Origin: Bin87 sp965217175
GTDB lineage: Bacteria > Chloroflexota > Dehalococcoidia > Lucifugimonadales > UBA3495
Direction: 5' to 3'
Assembly (NCBI GenBank): GCA_965217175.1
Contig: OZ244251.1
Span: forward strand, 620,001-684,000
DNA: 64,000 nt
Part shown: positions 16,540-26,148 of the stretch, piece after piece
Layout: each line of letters starts with the position of its first letter
Position numbering within the stretch: position 1 is the first letter of the stretch
The notes under the pieces: model-generated
What the model saw: only the letters and a program-made list of their open reading frames with translations
The model's database searches: none
What the model was told of the DNA's origin: nothing
Translations under genes and position numbers: made by a program

Positions 16540-17595
16540 TCAGGACATCAGCTTGCGCACCGTGGTAATCACGCGCTGGGCGTTGGGCAGGTATGCGTTC
16601 TCCAGCGGCCGGCTGTAGGGCACCGGTGTGTGAGGAGGCGTCACGCGGGAGGGAGGAGCGTCCAGATAATCAAAGGCTTCCTCGGCAACGCGCGCACAGA
16701 TGTCAGATGAGATGCTGCACACCGGCGTATCTTCGTCCACCACCACCAGCCGATGCGTGCGTCTCACTGAGTCCAGCACATGGTCGTAGTCGATGGGCGA
16801 AACGCTGAGGAGGTCGATCACCTCGGCGTTTATCCCCTCTTTTGCCAGTTCCTCGGCGGCTTCCACCGCCACCCAGGTCATCTTGCTGATGCCCACCAGC
16901 GTAACGTCGGTGCCTGGGCGAACCGTGCGCGCTTTACCCAGTGGAATCGCATAGGACTCCTCGGGCACCGGGCACGTATCTCCGTACAGTCCCTTGTGTT
17001 CAAAGAAGATAACCGGGTCGTCGTCGCGAATGGCGGATATCAGCAATCCCTTGGCGGTATAAGCGTCGGAGGGACAAACGCCCTTGAGACCGGGGATGTG
17101 GCTGAACAGCGAATAAAACGACTCGGAGTGCTGGGCCGCGCTCCCGAAACCGGCGCCGATGCGGGTCAGCATCACGAACGGTACCTTGACCTGTCCGCCG
17201 AACATATAGCGCATCTTGGCGGCATTGTTCAACAGTTGGTCCATGCACACGCCGATGAAGTCGACGAACATCAGCTCGGCCACCGCCCGCATCCCGGTGG
17301 ACGCGGCGCCGATGGCGGTGCCGACGAAGGCAGCCTCCGATAACGGCGTGTCCAATACGCGTTCGTTGCCAAATTCCTGGATCAGTCCTCTGGTGGTTCG
17401 AAACGCGCCGCCCCAGGCATCGACGATGCCCAGATGTTCGCGACCGGCGCCGCCGGCGATCTCTTCGCCCATGATTATGACGGTTTCGTCGCGGCGCATT
17501 TCCTGGATCAGCGCTTCGTTGATGGCTTCACGCGTTTGAATCACGCGGGTTTCGCCCGGTGGGGGCAACATTGGAACTTCGGTAATCGTGGTCAT
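16540..17595 (-). CDS. 2-oxoacid/acetoin dehydrogenase E1 component, beta subunit
   Basis: A 351-residue transketolase-like subunit (AcoB/PdhB/BkdB type) that forms an alpha2-beta2 TPP enzyme with the product of the next gene. Landmarks are TREAINEALIQEMRRDETV, MGEEIAGGAG, ERVLDTPLSEAAFVGTAIGAA, the EL-MFVDFIG segment, and the C-terminal swivel domain starting near VEVIDL-type AEVIDLLSVSPID. ATG at 17595 with AGGAGA upstream is preferred over an upstream in-frame start. E1 alpha ends 91 bases upstream. No E2 or E3 gene is in the window. Confidence 0.9.
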   Translation of the reverse strand: MTTITEVPMLPPPGETRVIQTREAINEALIQEMRRDETVIIMGEEIAGGAGREHLGIVDAWGGAFRTTRGLIQEFGNERVLDTPLSEAAFVGTAIGAASTGMRAVAELMFVDFIGVCMDQLLNNAAKMRYMFGGQVKVPFVMLTRIGAGFGSAAQHSESFYSLFSHIPGLKGVCPSDAYTAKGLLISAIRDDDPVIFFEHKGLYGDTCPVPEESYAIPLGKARTVRPGTDVTLVGISKMTWVAVEAAEELAKEGINAEVIDLLSVSPIDYDHVLDSVRRTHRLVVVDEDTPVCSISSDICARVAEEAFDYLDAPPSRVTPPHTPVPYSRPLENAYLPNAQRVITTVRKLMS

Positions 17596-17686
17596 GATTC
17601 TCAGTCTCCTGCTGTCGCGGCGTTGGAAACGCTGCATTCAGTGTTTCAACAGAATCGGTATCGCTGCCGTTGGCAACGCCAACCGG

Positions 17687-18697
17687 CTAAATCGACATGT
17701 TGGCGCCGCGGCGCATCATCTCTATCGGATAGTCCCCGTACACGTCTTCATAAATTTCGTGCGGCTCCGGCAATGGGCTGGCGTCGGCAAAACTCACCGC
17801 TTCCTCAATGAGCTGCAGGGCTTCGGCGTCCATCTGGTCGAGTTCCTCGGAGGTGATGGCATTCCCCTGGGCAATCATGTGATTGCGGAACGTCAGCAGC
17901 GGGTCGCGGGCGCGCCAGTGGTCCTGTTCCTCTTTGGTGCGGTAGGTCAACGGATCGTCGAACACCGTATGACCGTAGTAGCGATAGGTGCGAGCTTCCA
18001 GCAGCGCCGGTCCGCCACCGGAGCGGGCGCGGTCCACCGCCTGCCCGGCTGCTTCGTACACCGCCAGCACATCCATGCCGTCGACGTAGATGCCGGGCAT
18101 GTCGTAGCCGGGAGCGCGGTCGACCACGTTGGCGACGGACAGCCCGTACTCCACCGGGGTAGACTCGGCATATCCGTTATTCTCGCAGCAGAAAACCACC
18201 GGCAACTTCCACACGGATGCCAGGTTCATGCACTCGTGCAACACGCCCTGGTTGGCTCCGCCGTCGCCGAAGAATGCAACGGCCACCCGACCCAGCTTTC
18301 GAATCTTGGAGGTCAGGGCAGCGCCAACAGCCAGCGGAACGCTGCCGGCAACGATGCCGTTGGTACCCAGCATTCCCTTGCTCATGTCGGCGATGTGCAT
18401 GGAGCCGCCCTTGCCCTTGTTGGGACCGTCGATACGTCCAAAGAGCTCGGCCATCATCAACTTGGGTTCCACACCCTTGGCGATGCAGTGGCCGTGTCCC
18501 CGGTGGGTGCTTCCGATATAGTCATCGTCGCTCAGATGAGCGCAAACTCCCGTGGGCACCGCTTCCTGTCCCACGGACGAGTGAACAGATGCAGACATGC
18601 CCCGTTGTCCGGTTTCGGGCACGCCTCGTTCTTCAAAGTGCCGGATGGTTGTCATCGTGCGATAAAGTCGCAGCAGAGTGTCGCGATCGAGTTCCAT
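17687..18697 (-). CDS. 2-oxoacid/acetoin dehydrogenase E1 component, alpha subunit
   Basis: A 336-residue TPP-binding subunit. The TPP motif runs from GDGGANQGVLHE to ENNGYAEST, with HRGHGHCIAKG and KGKGGSMHIAD upstream and RYYGHTVFDD downstream, the phosphorylation-loop-like region of this family. AAGGAG precedes ATG 18697. With the downstream beta gene it forms the decarboxylase of an acetoin, pyruvate or branched-chain complex; the KGGSMH pattern is common to AcoA and PDH E1 alpha, so the substrate is not decided. Confidence 0.92.
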   Translation of the reverse strand: MELDRDTLLRLYRTMTTIRHFEERGVPETGQRGMSASVHSSVGQEAVPTGVCAHLSDDDYIGSTHRGHGHCIAKGVEPKLMMAELFGRIDGPNKGKGGSMHIADMSKGMLGTNGIVAGSVPLAVGAALTSKIRKLGRVAVAFFGDGGANQGVLHECMNLASVWKLPVVFCCENNGYAESTPVEYGLSVANVVDRAPGYDMPGIYVDGMDVLAVYEAAGQAVDRARSGGGPALLEARTYRYYGHTVFDDPLTYRTKEEQDHWRARDPLLTFRNHMIAQGNAITSEELDQMDAEALQLIEEAVSFADASPLPEPHEIYEDVYGDYPIEMMRRGANMSI

Positions 18698-18822
18698 GGC
18701 AACACGCTCCTTTGTGTGGCGCTGGGATCAGCAGCTGTCGTGTAGAAAAAAACCGGCGAGAAGTTCGCCGGCTTTATAGGTGGCCCAATAGTAGCACGGG
18801 GCCGGACAGTGTCAAGGCAGCG

Positions 18823-18899
18823 CCGTTCCCTCGACGGGAGAGGGATAGAGTGAGGGTGAACTTCCCTCTCCCTGAGAGGAGGGCGGCCGGGAGTGAGGG
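18823..18899 (+). repeat. Dispersed repeat, two R2 copies
   Basis: Two adjacent copies of the CCCTC-loop-GAGGG/GTGAGGG unit, one of them diverged (CTCCCTGAGAGGAGGG). Located between E1 alpha and the SAM hydroxide adenosyltransferase gene. Confidence 0.7.
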
Positions 18900-18904
18900 C
18901 CGTA

Positions 18905-19759
18905 CTACACCGAAAATGCCACCTCCACCGGTGCGCCGGCCCCAATGCCCAACCCAGCCAAGGCACTGCCGTCCACCACCACGATCTCCAGCCGACCGTG
19001 GCTCCCCACCAGCGCTCGTAGTCCCGACCCCGGCGGGTCATGAAATGTTCGCGACAATCCGGTGATGGCATTGCCGGCAATATTGACCCTGACAGCGGCC
19101 CGGTCGCCAGCGGTCAAACCCATGCTCACCAGCAGATCGTCGGTTATATCGGTGGTCAGATTTCCGAATGTGTCGGCGTAGACAACCTGGCCCAATATGA
19201 CGCCGTCATGCGGTTCTGGGATCGGCATTGCCAGGGTGTTCAGCGTGTTTGTTGATTCACCCATCCGGTCGGTCGCCACACCCAGCGAAAGGTGCGCCGC
19301 CACCGGCGCGAATACGTCGCGGCCGTGGAAAGTTGCGCTGACCGGACGCCGCCAATACTCCGGGTCGGTGAGTCTCCAGGCGCGGCAACCGCCCGGAACC
19401 GCCGCCGCACCGGCTTGGGGAGTATCCCCGAATGCCGCGTCATAACGCCGGCAAACCAGCGTCAGCAGCCCGTTGTCGGGCGCCACGAATCTGGCGTCGG
19501 GTGTTTCCAGCAGCAGAGCCGCCCGATCGGTTCCCACGCCCGGATCTACCACCGCAACGAAGATGCTACCGGTCGGGAAATAAGGGGCCGAGTCCGCCAG
19601 CGCCACCGCGCCGTGTCGAACGTCTTGCGGGCCAATTCCGTGGGTGAGGTCGATCACGTTGGCAGCGGGATTGATGCCCAGAATGACCCCCCGCATCATG
19701 CCCACGTAGGCATCGGTAAGGCCGAAATCGGTGGCCAGGACGATCGGGGGCGCTGCCAT
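18905..19759 (-). CDS. SAM hydroxide adenosyltransferase (DUF62 family)
   Basis: A 284-residue member of the fluorinase/chlorinase-related family that hydrolyses S-adenosylmethionine to adenosine and methionine. The N-terminal LATDFGLTDAYVGMMRGV with Asp, the PVVDPGVGT-like VAVVDPGVGTDRAAL, the FVAPDNGLLT motif and ATFHGRDVFAPVAAHL are diagnostic. The middle VVYADTFGNLTTDI links to the C-terminal barrel. No clear ribosome site; the ATG at 19759 matches the family N-terminus. It precedes (downstream in transcription of) secG and gatB on the same strand. Confidence 0.88.
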   Translation of the reverse strand: MAAPPIVLATDFGLTDAYVGMMRGVILGINPAANVIDLTHGIGPQDVRHGAVALADSAPYFPTGSIFVAVVDPGVGTDRAALLLETPDARFVAPDNGLLTLVCRRYDAAFGDTPQAGAAAVPGGCRAWRLTDPEYWRRPVSATFHGRDVFAPVAAHLSLGVATDRMGESTNTLNTLAMPIPEPHDGVILGQVVYADTFGNLTTDITDDLLVSMGLTAGDRAAVRVNIAGNAITGLSRTFHDPPGSGLRALVGSHGRLEIVVVDGSALAGLGIGAGAPVEVAFSV

Positions 19760-19804
19760 AATATTGGCGGCCGGTTTTACCGGCGCCGCACCGTCGGGCC
19801 CGTG

Positions 19805-20017
19805 CTAGGTGAAGCGGGCGCTGAGGACCGACACCACCAGGAAAATGCCAATCAGCGCAACGGTAATCTGAAATAACGTGCGCTCCAGCCCCCGGCGGGT
19901 CCGGGCGGTGTTTTGAGCGCTGCCAAACATTCCACTACCAGCCTCTCGCACCTGCGAAAGGATAAGCAGTACCAGCACCACAGAAACAAATATTTGAGCC
20001 AGGTTGAAAAAAGACAT
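19805..20017 (-). CDS. secG: SecG protein-export membrane subunit
   Basis: A 70-residue two-span membrane protein of the Sec translocon: MSFFNLAQIFVSVVLVLLIL, a short loop with GSGMFGSAQ, and TLFQITVALIGIFLVVSVL. The Gly-Met-Phe-Gly loop is typical of SecG. I take the ATG at 20017; an in-frame start 10 codons upstream has no better ribosome site. It lies between gatB and the DUF62 gene. Confidence 0.88.
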   Translation of the reverse strand: MSFFNLAQIFVSVVLVLLILSQVREAGSGMFGSAQNTARTRRGLERTLFQITVALIGIFLVVSVLSARFT

Positions 20018-20179
20018 GATCGCTAACCGCGACAACGATTGTAACATGGACTCATCGGCGCCGGCACTGCCTCACTACACCAATTCACCCCGTTGTCGTT
20101 GCCAGGAACCGCTAACCACTCATCGCAACGGAGGCGGATCCATGCCGTCGCGTTCTGCATTCTTCGTTCTAAACGGCTT

Positions 20180-21688
20180 TCACCCCTGACGCGCCTTTTC
20201 CTCTTCCAGCCCCTCTTGCACCAACCGCAACGCCAGCTCGGGTTGCGCCTGACCCCTGGTGAGCCGCATCACCTGACCCATCAGGAAACGCGCCGCCGTG
20301 TCCTTGCCGCTGATGTAATCGGCCACGGCTTTGGGGTTCGCGGCGATGGCCTCGGCGACGGCATCTTCGATGGCGCCGGTGTCGCTGATCTGACCCAAAC
20401 CCTGCGCCTGCACGATGTCCGCCGGATCGCCACCCGAGGCGTACATCTCGTCCAGAACCGTCTTGGCCAGCGATGTCGACAGCGTGCCATCGTCTATCAA
20501 CGTCAACAGGTCGTTCAACCGCTCCGGCGTAACCGGCGATGCGTCGATATCCCGGTGGTCCTGATTCAGCAAACGGGCCAGATCCCCCAGCATCCAGTTG
20601 GCAATTTCTTTGGCAGCGGCGGGCCGGTCAACGGCCGTCGCGTTCCTGAGGGCCACCGTAGATTCGAAATAGTCGGCCATAGCCCGGGACCCCACCAGCG
20701 ACTCGGCGTCGTACTCCGAGAGTCCCAGCTCGGACTGGAAACGGGCTTTGCGTTGGGGCGCAAGCTCAGGCAGGGCGGCTTTCAGTTGCGCCACTTTCTC
20801 CGGGCCGATACGCAGGGGAGGCAGGTCCGGTTCCGGGAAGTACCGGTAGTCGTGGGCATACTCCTTGCTGCGCTGGGAGACCGTAACCTCCCGCTCTTCG
20901 ATCCAGCCGCGGGTTTCCTGCACCACCGCGTCGCCGTCTCCGATAACGCGCTTCTGACGCTCCACCTCGAACTCCAACGCCTGGTATACCGCGCGGAAGC
21001 TGTTCATGTTCTTGACTTCGGTGCGAGTGCCAAACACGTCACTGCCGGCGGGTCGGATGCTCACGTTAGCATCGCACCGGAAGTTGCCGTCCTGCATGTT
21101 GCCGGTGGACACGCCCAGATACTGCACCAAAGAATGTATTGAGGTGAGGTACTGGCGCGCCTCTTCCGGCGAGCGCATGTCCGGTTTGCTCACGATTTCC
21201 ATCAGCGCCACGCCCGAGCGGTTCACGTCGACCAGCGAGTAACCTTCGCCTCCGTCCTCGTTGATGGCATGGGGAAAGTGCTGCAACTTGGCAACGTCCT
21301 CTTCCAGGTGTACCCGCTCCACGCCGATACTTCGCAGCCCCAGATCCAGTGCGGGGTCACCGGCAATATCGACGTAACCGCCCAGCGCCAGCGGCAAATC
21401 GTACTGGGATATCTGGTATCCCTTCATCAGGTCGGGGTAAGGATAGTTCTTGCGGTCAAACTTGGTAAATTCCGGGATACTGCAGTTCAGCGCCAGCCCG
21501 GTCAGCACGGTGTACTCGACGGCGCTGCGATTGATCACCGGCAGGGCGCCGGGCAGTCCCAGGCAAACCGGGCAAGTGCGCGTGTTGGGTTCGGCAGCCT
21601 GATAATCCGCCGGGCACCCGCAGAACATCTTGCTGCGGGTTTTCAGCTGCACGTGCACCTCAAGCCCTATAACCGTTTCGTACTGCAT
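20180..21688 (-). CDS. gatB: Asp-tRNA(Asn)/Glu-tRNA(Gln) amidotransferase subunit B
   Basis: A 502-residue GatB. The N-terminus MQYETVIGLEVHVQLKTRSK, the zinc-binding MFCGCP and NTRTCPVCLGLPG cysteines, RKNYPYPDLMKGYQISQYD and the VNRSGVALMEIV motif are all present. The C-terminal YqeY-like tail (SLVGSRAMADYFE and beyond) is complete. The start is ATG 21688, although GGAGG is only 2 bases away; a TTG three codons upstream (21697) is an alternative. GatA and GatC are not adjacent. Housekeeping gene, good marker for phylogeny. Confidence 0.95.
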   Translation of the reverse strand: MQYETVIGLEVHVQLKTRSKMFCGCPADYQAAEPNTRTCPVCLGLPGALPVINRSAVEYTVLTGLALNCSIPEFTKFDRKNYPYPDLMKGYQISQYDLPLALGGYVDIAGDPALDLGLRSIGVERVHLEEDVAKLQHFPHAINEDGGEGYSLVDVNRSGVALMEIVSKPDMRSPEEARQYLTSIHSLVQYLGVSTGNMQDGNFRCDANVSIRPAGSDVFGTRTEVKNMNSFRAVYQALEFEVERQKRVIGDGDAVVQETRGWIEEREVTVSQRSKEYAHDYRYFPEPDLPPLRIGPEKVAQLKAALPELAPQRKARFQSELGLSEYDAESLVGSRAMADYFESTVALRNATAVDRPAAAKEIANWMLGDLARLLNQDHRDIDASPVTPERLNDLLTLIDDGTLSTSLAKTVLDEMYASGGDPADIVQAQGLGQISDTGAIEDAVAEAIAANPKAVADYISGKDTAARFLMGQVMRLTRGQAQPELALRLVQEGLEEEKARQG

Positions 21689-21821
21689 AACCTCCAACCC
21701 AAAACCCTGCGTTTCGCTAAAATATCACTACCGGCACGCCGCCGGAAATGCCCGGCGTCGCCATAAATATCACGCGCGAATCTGCGGGGCGGTAACGCCG
21801 GGCCACCGCCCCTTATCTGAT

Positions 21822-23777
21822 CTACTCCTCGTCCCCGTATTGCTCTTTCAGCATCTCCACCACGGCCGGGTCGGCCAGAGTGGTGGTGTCGCCCAGGGCC
21901 CGACCCTCGGCAACGTCTCGGAGCAGGCGGCGCATGATCTTGCCGCTGCGGGTTTTGGGCAGCTCGGCGGCGAAGTAGATGTCGTCGGGCCGGGCCATGG
22001 AGCCGATCTTGCCGGCGACGTGCTGCTTCAATTCGGCGATCACGTCGTCGGAGGCGGTCACGTGGTCTTTCAGCGTCACGAACGCAACGATGGCCTGACC
22101 CTTCACCTCGTGGCTGCGCCCGATGCAGGCCGCCTCGGCGACCTTCAAATTGTCCACCAGCGCCGACTCCACCTCCATCGTGCTGATGCGGTGCGCCGAC
22201 ACGTTGATCACGTCGTCCACCCGACCCAGCAGCCAGAAGTAGGATTCCTCGTCCAGCTTGGCGCCATCGCTGGTGAAGTAGATGCCCTCGTAGTTGGACC
22301 AGTACTGCTCCTTGAACCGCTCCGGGTCGCCGTAGATGCCGCGCAACATGCTGGGCCACGGTTGCCGGATCACCAGATAGCCGCCGCCGCCAGGTCCAAC
22401 CTCGTTGCCCTGCTCATCGAGGATGGCGGCATCTATGCCAGGGAACGGCTGCGTGGCCGATCCGGGTTTCAGCGTGGTGATGCCGGGCAGGGGCGATATC
22501 AGCACCGAGCCGGTTTCGGTCTGCCACCACGTATCCACCACGGGACACCGGCCGCCGCCGATGTGTTGCCAGTACCACACCCATGCCTCTGGGTTGATGG
22601 GTTCGCCCACCGAGCCCAGCAGCCGCAGCGAGGACATGTCGTGGCGCTCCGGATACTCCTCTCCCCAGCGCATGAAGGTGCGGATGGCTGTGGGAGCGGT
22701 GTAACAAATGGTGCAGCCGTATTTCTCGACGATGGCCCAGAACCGGTCCCGGTCGGGATAGTCGGGCGAGCCCTCATACATCACCGTTGTTGCGCCGTTG
22801 GCCAGCGGGCCGTAAATGATGTAGCTGTGTCCGGTAACCCAGCCGATGTCGGCGGTGCACCAGTACACGTCATCTTCCTTAAGATCGAAAATCCACTTGG
22901 TCGTGGCATACGTACCGGTCATGTAGCCGCCGGTGGTGTGGACAATCCCCTTGGGTTTGCCGGTGGTGCCGCTGGTGTACAGCATGAAGAGCATATCTTC
23001 GCTGTCCATCGGCTCCGGGTCGCAGGTCAGCGGCTGGTTGGCCACCAGGTCGTGCCACCACACATCCCGACCCTCTTGCATCTGGTCGTCGGCGTGGCCG
23101 GTGCGGCGCACCACAACGACATGCTCCACCGGAGTTTCGCCCTCCACCGACGCATCGGCGTTGGTTTTGAGCGGAATGACGCTGCCCCGTCGCCAGCCGC
23201 CGTCGGCGGTAATCATCACCTTGGACTGGGAATCTTCGAGGCGGTCCCGCAGCGACTCAGCGCTGAACCCACCGAACACGATGCTGTGGGGCGCGCCGAT
23301 GCGAGCGCAAGCCAGCATCGCTATCGCCAGTTCGGGCACCATCGGCAGGTAGAGAGTTACGCGATCGCCCTTCTGCACGCCCAAACTCTTCAGTCCGTTG
23401 GCGAACTTGCAGACTTCCCGGTACAGGTCGCGGTAAGTGTACACCTGCCAGTCGCCCGGTTCGCCTTCCCAGATGATGGCCGCCTTGTTCTTGCGCGGCC
23501 CGTTCAGGTGCCGGTCGATGCAGTTGTATGATGCGTTGAGCTGACCGCCCACAAACCACTTGGCGAAGGGTGCATCCGACCAGTCCAGGATGGTTTCCCA
23601 GGGTTTGAACCAGTCCAGCTCGCCGGCCCACCGTGCCCAGAAAGCCTGTGGGTCGCGACGCGCTTCTTCGTACACGCCGGGGTCGCTGATATTGGCCTGG
23701 GCAACGAATTCGGGTGGCGGTGGATAGGTGCGGTCTTCCTGCAGCAGGGCCTCAAAAGCGCCGGTATTCTGAGTCAT
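21822..23777 (-). CDS. acs: Acetyl-CoA synthetase
   Basis: A 651-residue AMP-forming acetate-CoA ligase. It has FMLYTSGTTGKPKG (P-loop-like A3), the WWQTETGS motif, the GRVDDVINVSAHRIST hinge and the acetylatable Lys in PKTRSGKIMRRLLR. The length is standard. ATG at 23777 has GGAGG 8 bases upstream; the frame runs on upstream without support. Together with the E1 genes it points to acetyl-CoA-centred metabolism. Confidence 0.96.
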   Translation of the reverse strand: MTQNTGAFEALLQEDRTYPPPPEFVAQANISDPGVYEEARRDPQAFWARWAGELDWFKPWETILDWSDAPFAKWFVGGQLNASYNCIDRHLNGPRKNKAAIIWEGEPGDWQVYTYRDLYREVCKFANGLKSLGVQKGDRVTLYLPMVPELAIAMLACARIGAPHSIVFGGFSAESLRDRLEDSQSKVMITADGGWRRGSVIPLKTNADASVEGETPVEHVVVVRRTGHADDQMQEGRDVWWHDLVANQPLTCDPEPMDSEDMLFMLYTSGTTGKPKGIVHTTGGYMTGTYATTKWIFDLKEDDVYWCTADIGWVTGHSYIIYGPLANGATTVMYEGSPDYPDRDRFWAIVEKYGCTICYTAPTAIRTFMRWGEEYPERHDMSSLRLLGSVGEPINPEAWVWYWQHIGGGRCPVVDTWWQTETGSVLISPLPGITTLKPGSATQPFPGIDAAILDEQGNEVGPGGGGYLVIRQPWPSMLRGIYGDPERFKEQYWSNYEGIYFTSDGAKLDEESYFWLLGRVDDVINVSAHRISTMEVESALVDNLKVAEAACIGRSHEVKGQAIVAFVTLKDHVTASDDVIAELKQHVAGKIGSMARPDDIYFAAELPKTRSGKIMRRLLRDVAEGRALGDTTTLADPAVVEMLKEQYGDEE

Positions 23778-23862
23778 GGTTAAGAACCTCCGGGGCAGCA
23801 AAATATCAGGATTTGATACCGCAGATATTAGCACATCCATTGGACCGTTGCGGTTAGGCCAT

Positions 23863-25617
23863 CTACGGCGGCGACCCATACCAGCGGTCGATGACGTCTC
23901 CCACTTTGGACGCATCTTCCACCGGAACGGTTGAGACGAATGCAGTTTCCAGGTGGCAGATGGCGAGCTTGGCGCCTTCGCATCCCGAAGGTGTGTCTTC
24001 GGTTAGAGTCATTTGATACAAGGTGCGGGTCCCCTCTCGAAAATAATCTTCGCCCAGCGCGTGGTACAGCCCCAACACCAACTGTTCCCCCAGGGAGTAA
24101 TTACATCGGAACTCGTTGGTCTTGACCTCGGCCTCCAGGACTTCCAGCTCGGAGATGGTTTTGGCCGAAGCACAGGGGTTGTTGGTTACACCAATTGACG
24201 CTCCCGTGCGGGCGTTCTCGGCGATAGACGCCAGGATTTCAGCATAGCCTTCGCTCAGCCACGCGTATTCCGCGTTTCCGGAGTGCCAGAAGTAGTGGGC
24301 AACTTCATGGGCTATCACAAAGGGAGTGCGATCCCACAACCGCCCGTACTCCACGTCATACAGCAAAGACATGGCCATGTGGGTTCCGAAATACGTTCCT
24401 CCTATGGTGTAAGTTGTCGTATCGTCGAAGTACAACGCGATGTAATTGGTATGGAAAGGAGCCCCCATGACAGTCTCGATGGCTCGGACGCTGTTTTCCA
24501 GGTAGTCCATGGCCGGCGTCGTCTGGTTCCGGATGCGGACGATGGCCAGAAGCGTCTCCCCCGTGTGGGGAAGCTGGATGGTGCGCTCCTCAATAAACAC
24601 GCCAACGCCCCGCAGCAGGAAATCCACCGATTCGGGTCTCTTGCTGTAGGTTCCTGCCAGCAGGGCCACGATCTTGGTCTCTTCGTCAGTAATGCCGTCG
24701 GCTATCCTGGGGTGGGACATTATCTTCAGGTAGTATTCGGTATTGTCGCGTTCCAGGCGCTGCAATGACAGCACTGCCAACAAATCCCGACTCTCGACGC
24801 TCTCCAGAAAGGGCATATCCAGCAGTTTACGCGCGGCGGCGATCGCTTGGTCAGCGAAGTTGTCATCTTCAGGCCGTGCCGCCCAATTGATGTTCCGCAT
24901 GACTTTAACCTCATCTGCCGTTATGCCGTCCCGGAACCAGGATTTTTGCACCAACTGTTTGCCCAACTCCGACGAAGTTGTGGTCGTCCAGCGGGCCGCC
25001 TGCATTCCATCAACCTCGTGAGATTCAGGGCCATCCACAAACCAAGGTACACGCAGGAGAGCCCAGGCTACATCGAGGTCTACCCATGCCAGCCACAGCA
25101 ACTCCTGCAGCGCTTGGCGCTCCACATCGGTTACCACGTCGGCTGCCCATGGCAACTTCCCTATCTCCGACGCCATAGTCGCCGCATTACGGTTTAGCCA
25201 TTCCTCGTTTTGCAACCCAGCGATGGGATTCGGCGGCTCCGGAGTATTTGTGGGTTCAGGCGTGTTGGTCGGTCGCGGCGCGAACGTAGGATCGGGCGTG
25301 GCGGTGGGTTCGGGAGTGGGGGTGGCCGCCGGACGCATCGGCGTGGCGGTAAGAGCCGTAGTCGGCGTGTTAGCCGGCGGTGGTGGCGTGCCGGTAGGGA
25401 TTTCAGTAGCCGTCGGCTCCGGCGTAGCGGTGGCCGCGGGTGTTTGGGTAGGTAACGGCGTATGCGTCGGATGCGGCGTGTGCGTTGGCCGTGGCGACAG
25501 CGTGGGATTCGGCGTGAACGTGGGCAACGGCTCAGGCGCAGTGCAGGCCGCCGTTCCCGCAATGATAATCAATACTGCTGCCGTCAACAGGACGGCAAAA
25601 ATCTTTTGTGTAGTCAT
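23863..25617 (-). CDS. Secreted lipoprotein with Thr/Pro stalk and HExxH metallopeptidase-like domain
   Basis: A 584-residue protein starting with a signal peptide (KIFAVLLTAAVLIIIAG) and a lipobox-like TAAC, so probably a lipoprotein. Residues about 25-130 are a Thr/Pro-rich stalk with repeated PTxTP units. A helical region follows. Near the C-terminus HEVAH (in FVIAHEVAHYFWH) with a downstream Glu in WLSEGYAE forms the gluzincin arrangement HExxH plus E, expected to bind Zn. Five or more Cys occur in the last 100 residues. GGAGGAGA precedes ATG 25617. It probably acts outside the membrane as a peptidase or a chaperone-like relic; the family is not recognised further. Confidence 0.72.
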   Translation of the reverse strand: MTTQKIFAVLLTAAVLIIIAGTAACTAPEPLPTFTPNPTLSPRPTHTPHPTHTPLPTQTPAATATPEPTATEIPTGTPPPPANTPTTALTATPMRPAATPTPEPTATPDPTFAPRPTNTPEPTNTPEPPNPIAGLQNEEWLNRNAATMASEIGKLPWAADVVTDVERQALQELLWLAWVDLDVAWALLRVPWFVDGPESHEVDGMQAARWTTTTSSELGKQLVQKSWFRDGITADEVKVMRNINWAARPEDDNFADQAIAAARKLLDMPFLESVESRDLLAVLSLQRLERDNTEYYLKIMSHPRIADGITDEETKIVALLAGTYSKRPESVDFLLRGVGVFIEERTIQLPHTGETLLAIVRIRNQTTPAMDYLENSVRAIETVMGAPFHTNYIALYFDDTTTYTIGGTYFGTHMAMSLLYDVEYGRLWDRTPFVIAHEVAHYFWHSGNAEYAWLSEGYAEILASIAENARTGASIGVTNNPCASAKTISELEVLEAEVKTNEFRCNYSLGEQLVLGLYHALGEDYFREGTRTLYQMTLTEDTPSGCEGAKLAICHLETAFVSTVPVEDASKVGDVIDRWYGSPP

Positions 25618-25729
25618 CAGGTCTCCTCCGATTCCTGGGGGTGTTTCACCCAGCCAGCCGCACCACGCGGCAGGAACGGGTAACCCCACGTTCGTCAAAC
25701 GCAGGGGTTCACGGGAAGGGAGGAGCCGG

Positions 25730-25999
25730 CTATTCCAGCCGGGGAGCAGGACCCGCCAGTTCCGCTGCCGTGCTTACGACAATACGGCTGGGGCGGGCAA
25801 TGGGGTTGAACCCCCAACAGGCGCCGGCGAAGATCGCCGGGCAGATGCGCATGGCCGGCGCGTAGATCGCCGCTGTTTGCGTTAATCGGACGACAACGGT
25901 CCTGACCGGCGGCGGCAGAAACGTGCCGGCGAGTTCCTGGCCAGCGCCGAAACACCCCGCCGCCAGGAAGAAGGCCACCAACCAGCACCGAACCACCAC
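25730..25999 (-). CDS. Possible small lipoprotein (89 aa)
   Basis: The frame begins MVVRCWLVAFFLAAGCFG, which looks like a short signal peptide with a LAAGC lipobox, followed by a polar 70-residue mature part containing two more Cys. The start is GTG without a clear ribosome site. Another minus-strand frame overlaps it, so coding is uncertain. If real, it lies divergent from the MFS gene and upstream of the metallopeptidase lipoprotein. Confidence 0.3.
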   Translation of the reverse strand: MVVRCWLVAFFLAAGCFGAGQELAGTFLPPPVRTVVVRLTQTAAIYAPAMRICPAIFAGACWGFNPIARPSRIVVSTAAELAGPAPRLE

Positions 26000-26148
26000 G
26001 TCAGCTGGATCACCAACGTTCTAAACGCCTGATTGGATGGCCGGTTGAACAACGAACGCATGTTTATAACAGTCTCAGGTGGAAATTATGCCATCCGAAA
26101 TTACCTCCTGCAACAGCGTCGTGTCACTTTCCCTTACAATGCGTCCCT

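Noticed and set aside
21630..23531. A 633-codon open frame on the plus strand opposite gatB and acs.
   Set aside because: It is the antisense shadow of acs and gatB: no ribosome site, no domains, and a His/Val/Gly-rich composition typical of frames opposite high-GC genes.
25223..25885. A Gly/Val-rich plus-strand frame of 220 codons.
   Set aside because: It is the antisense of the Thr/Pro stalk of the lipoprotein; the repeats in it derive from the PT-rich codons on the other strand.
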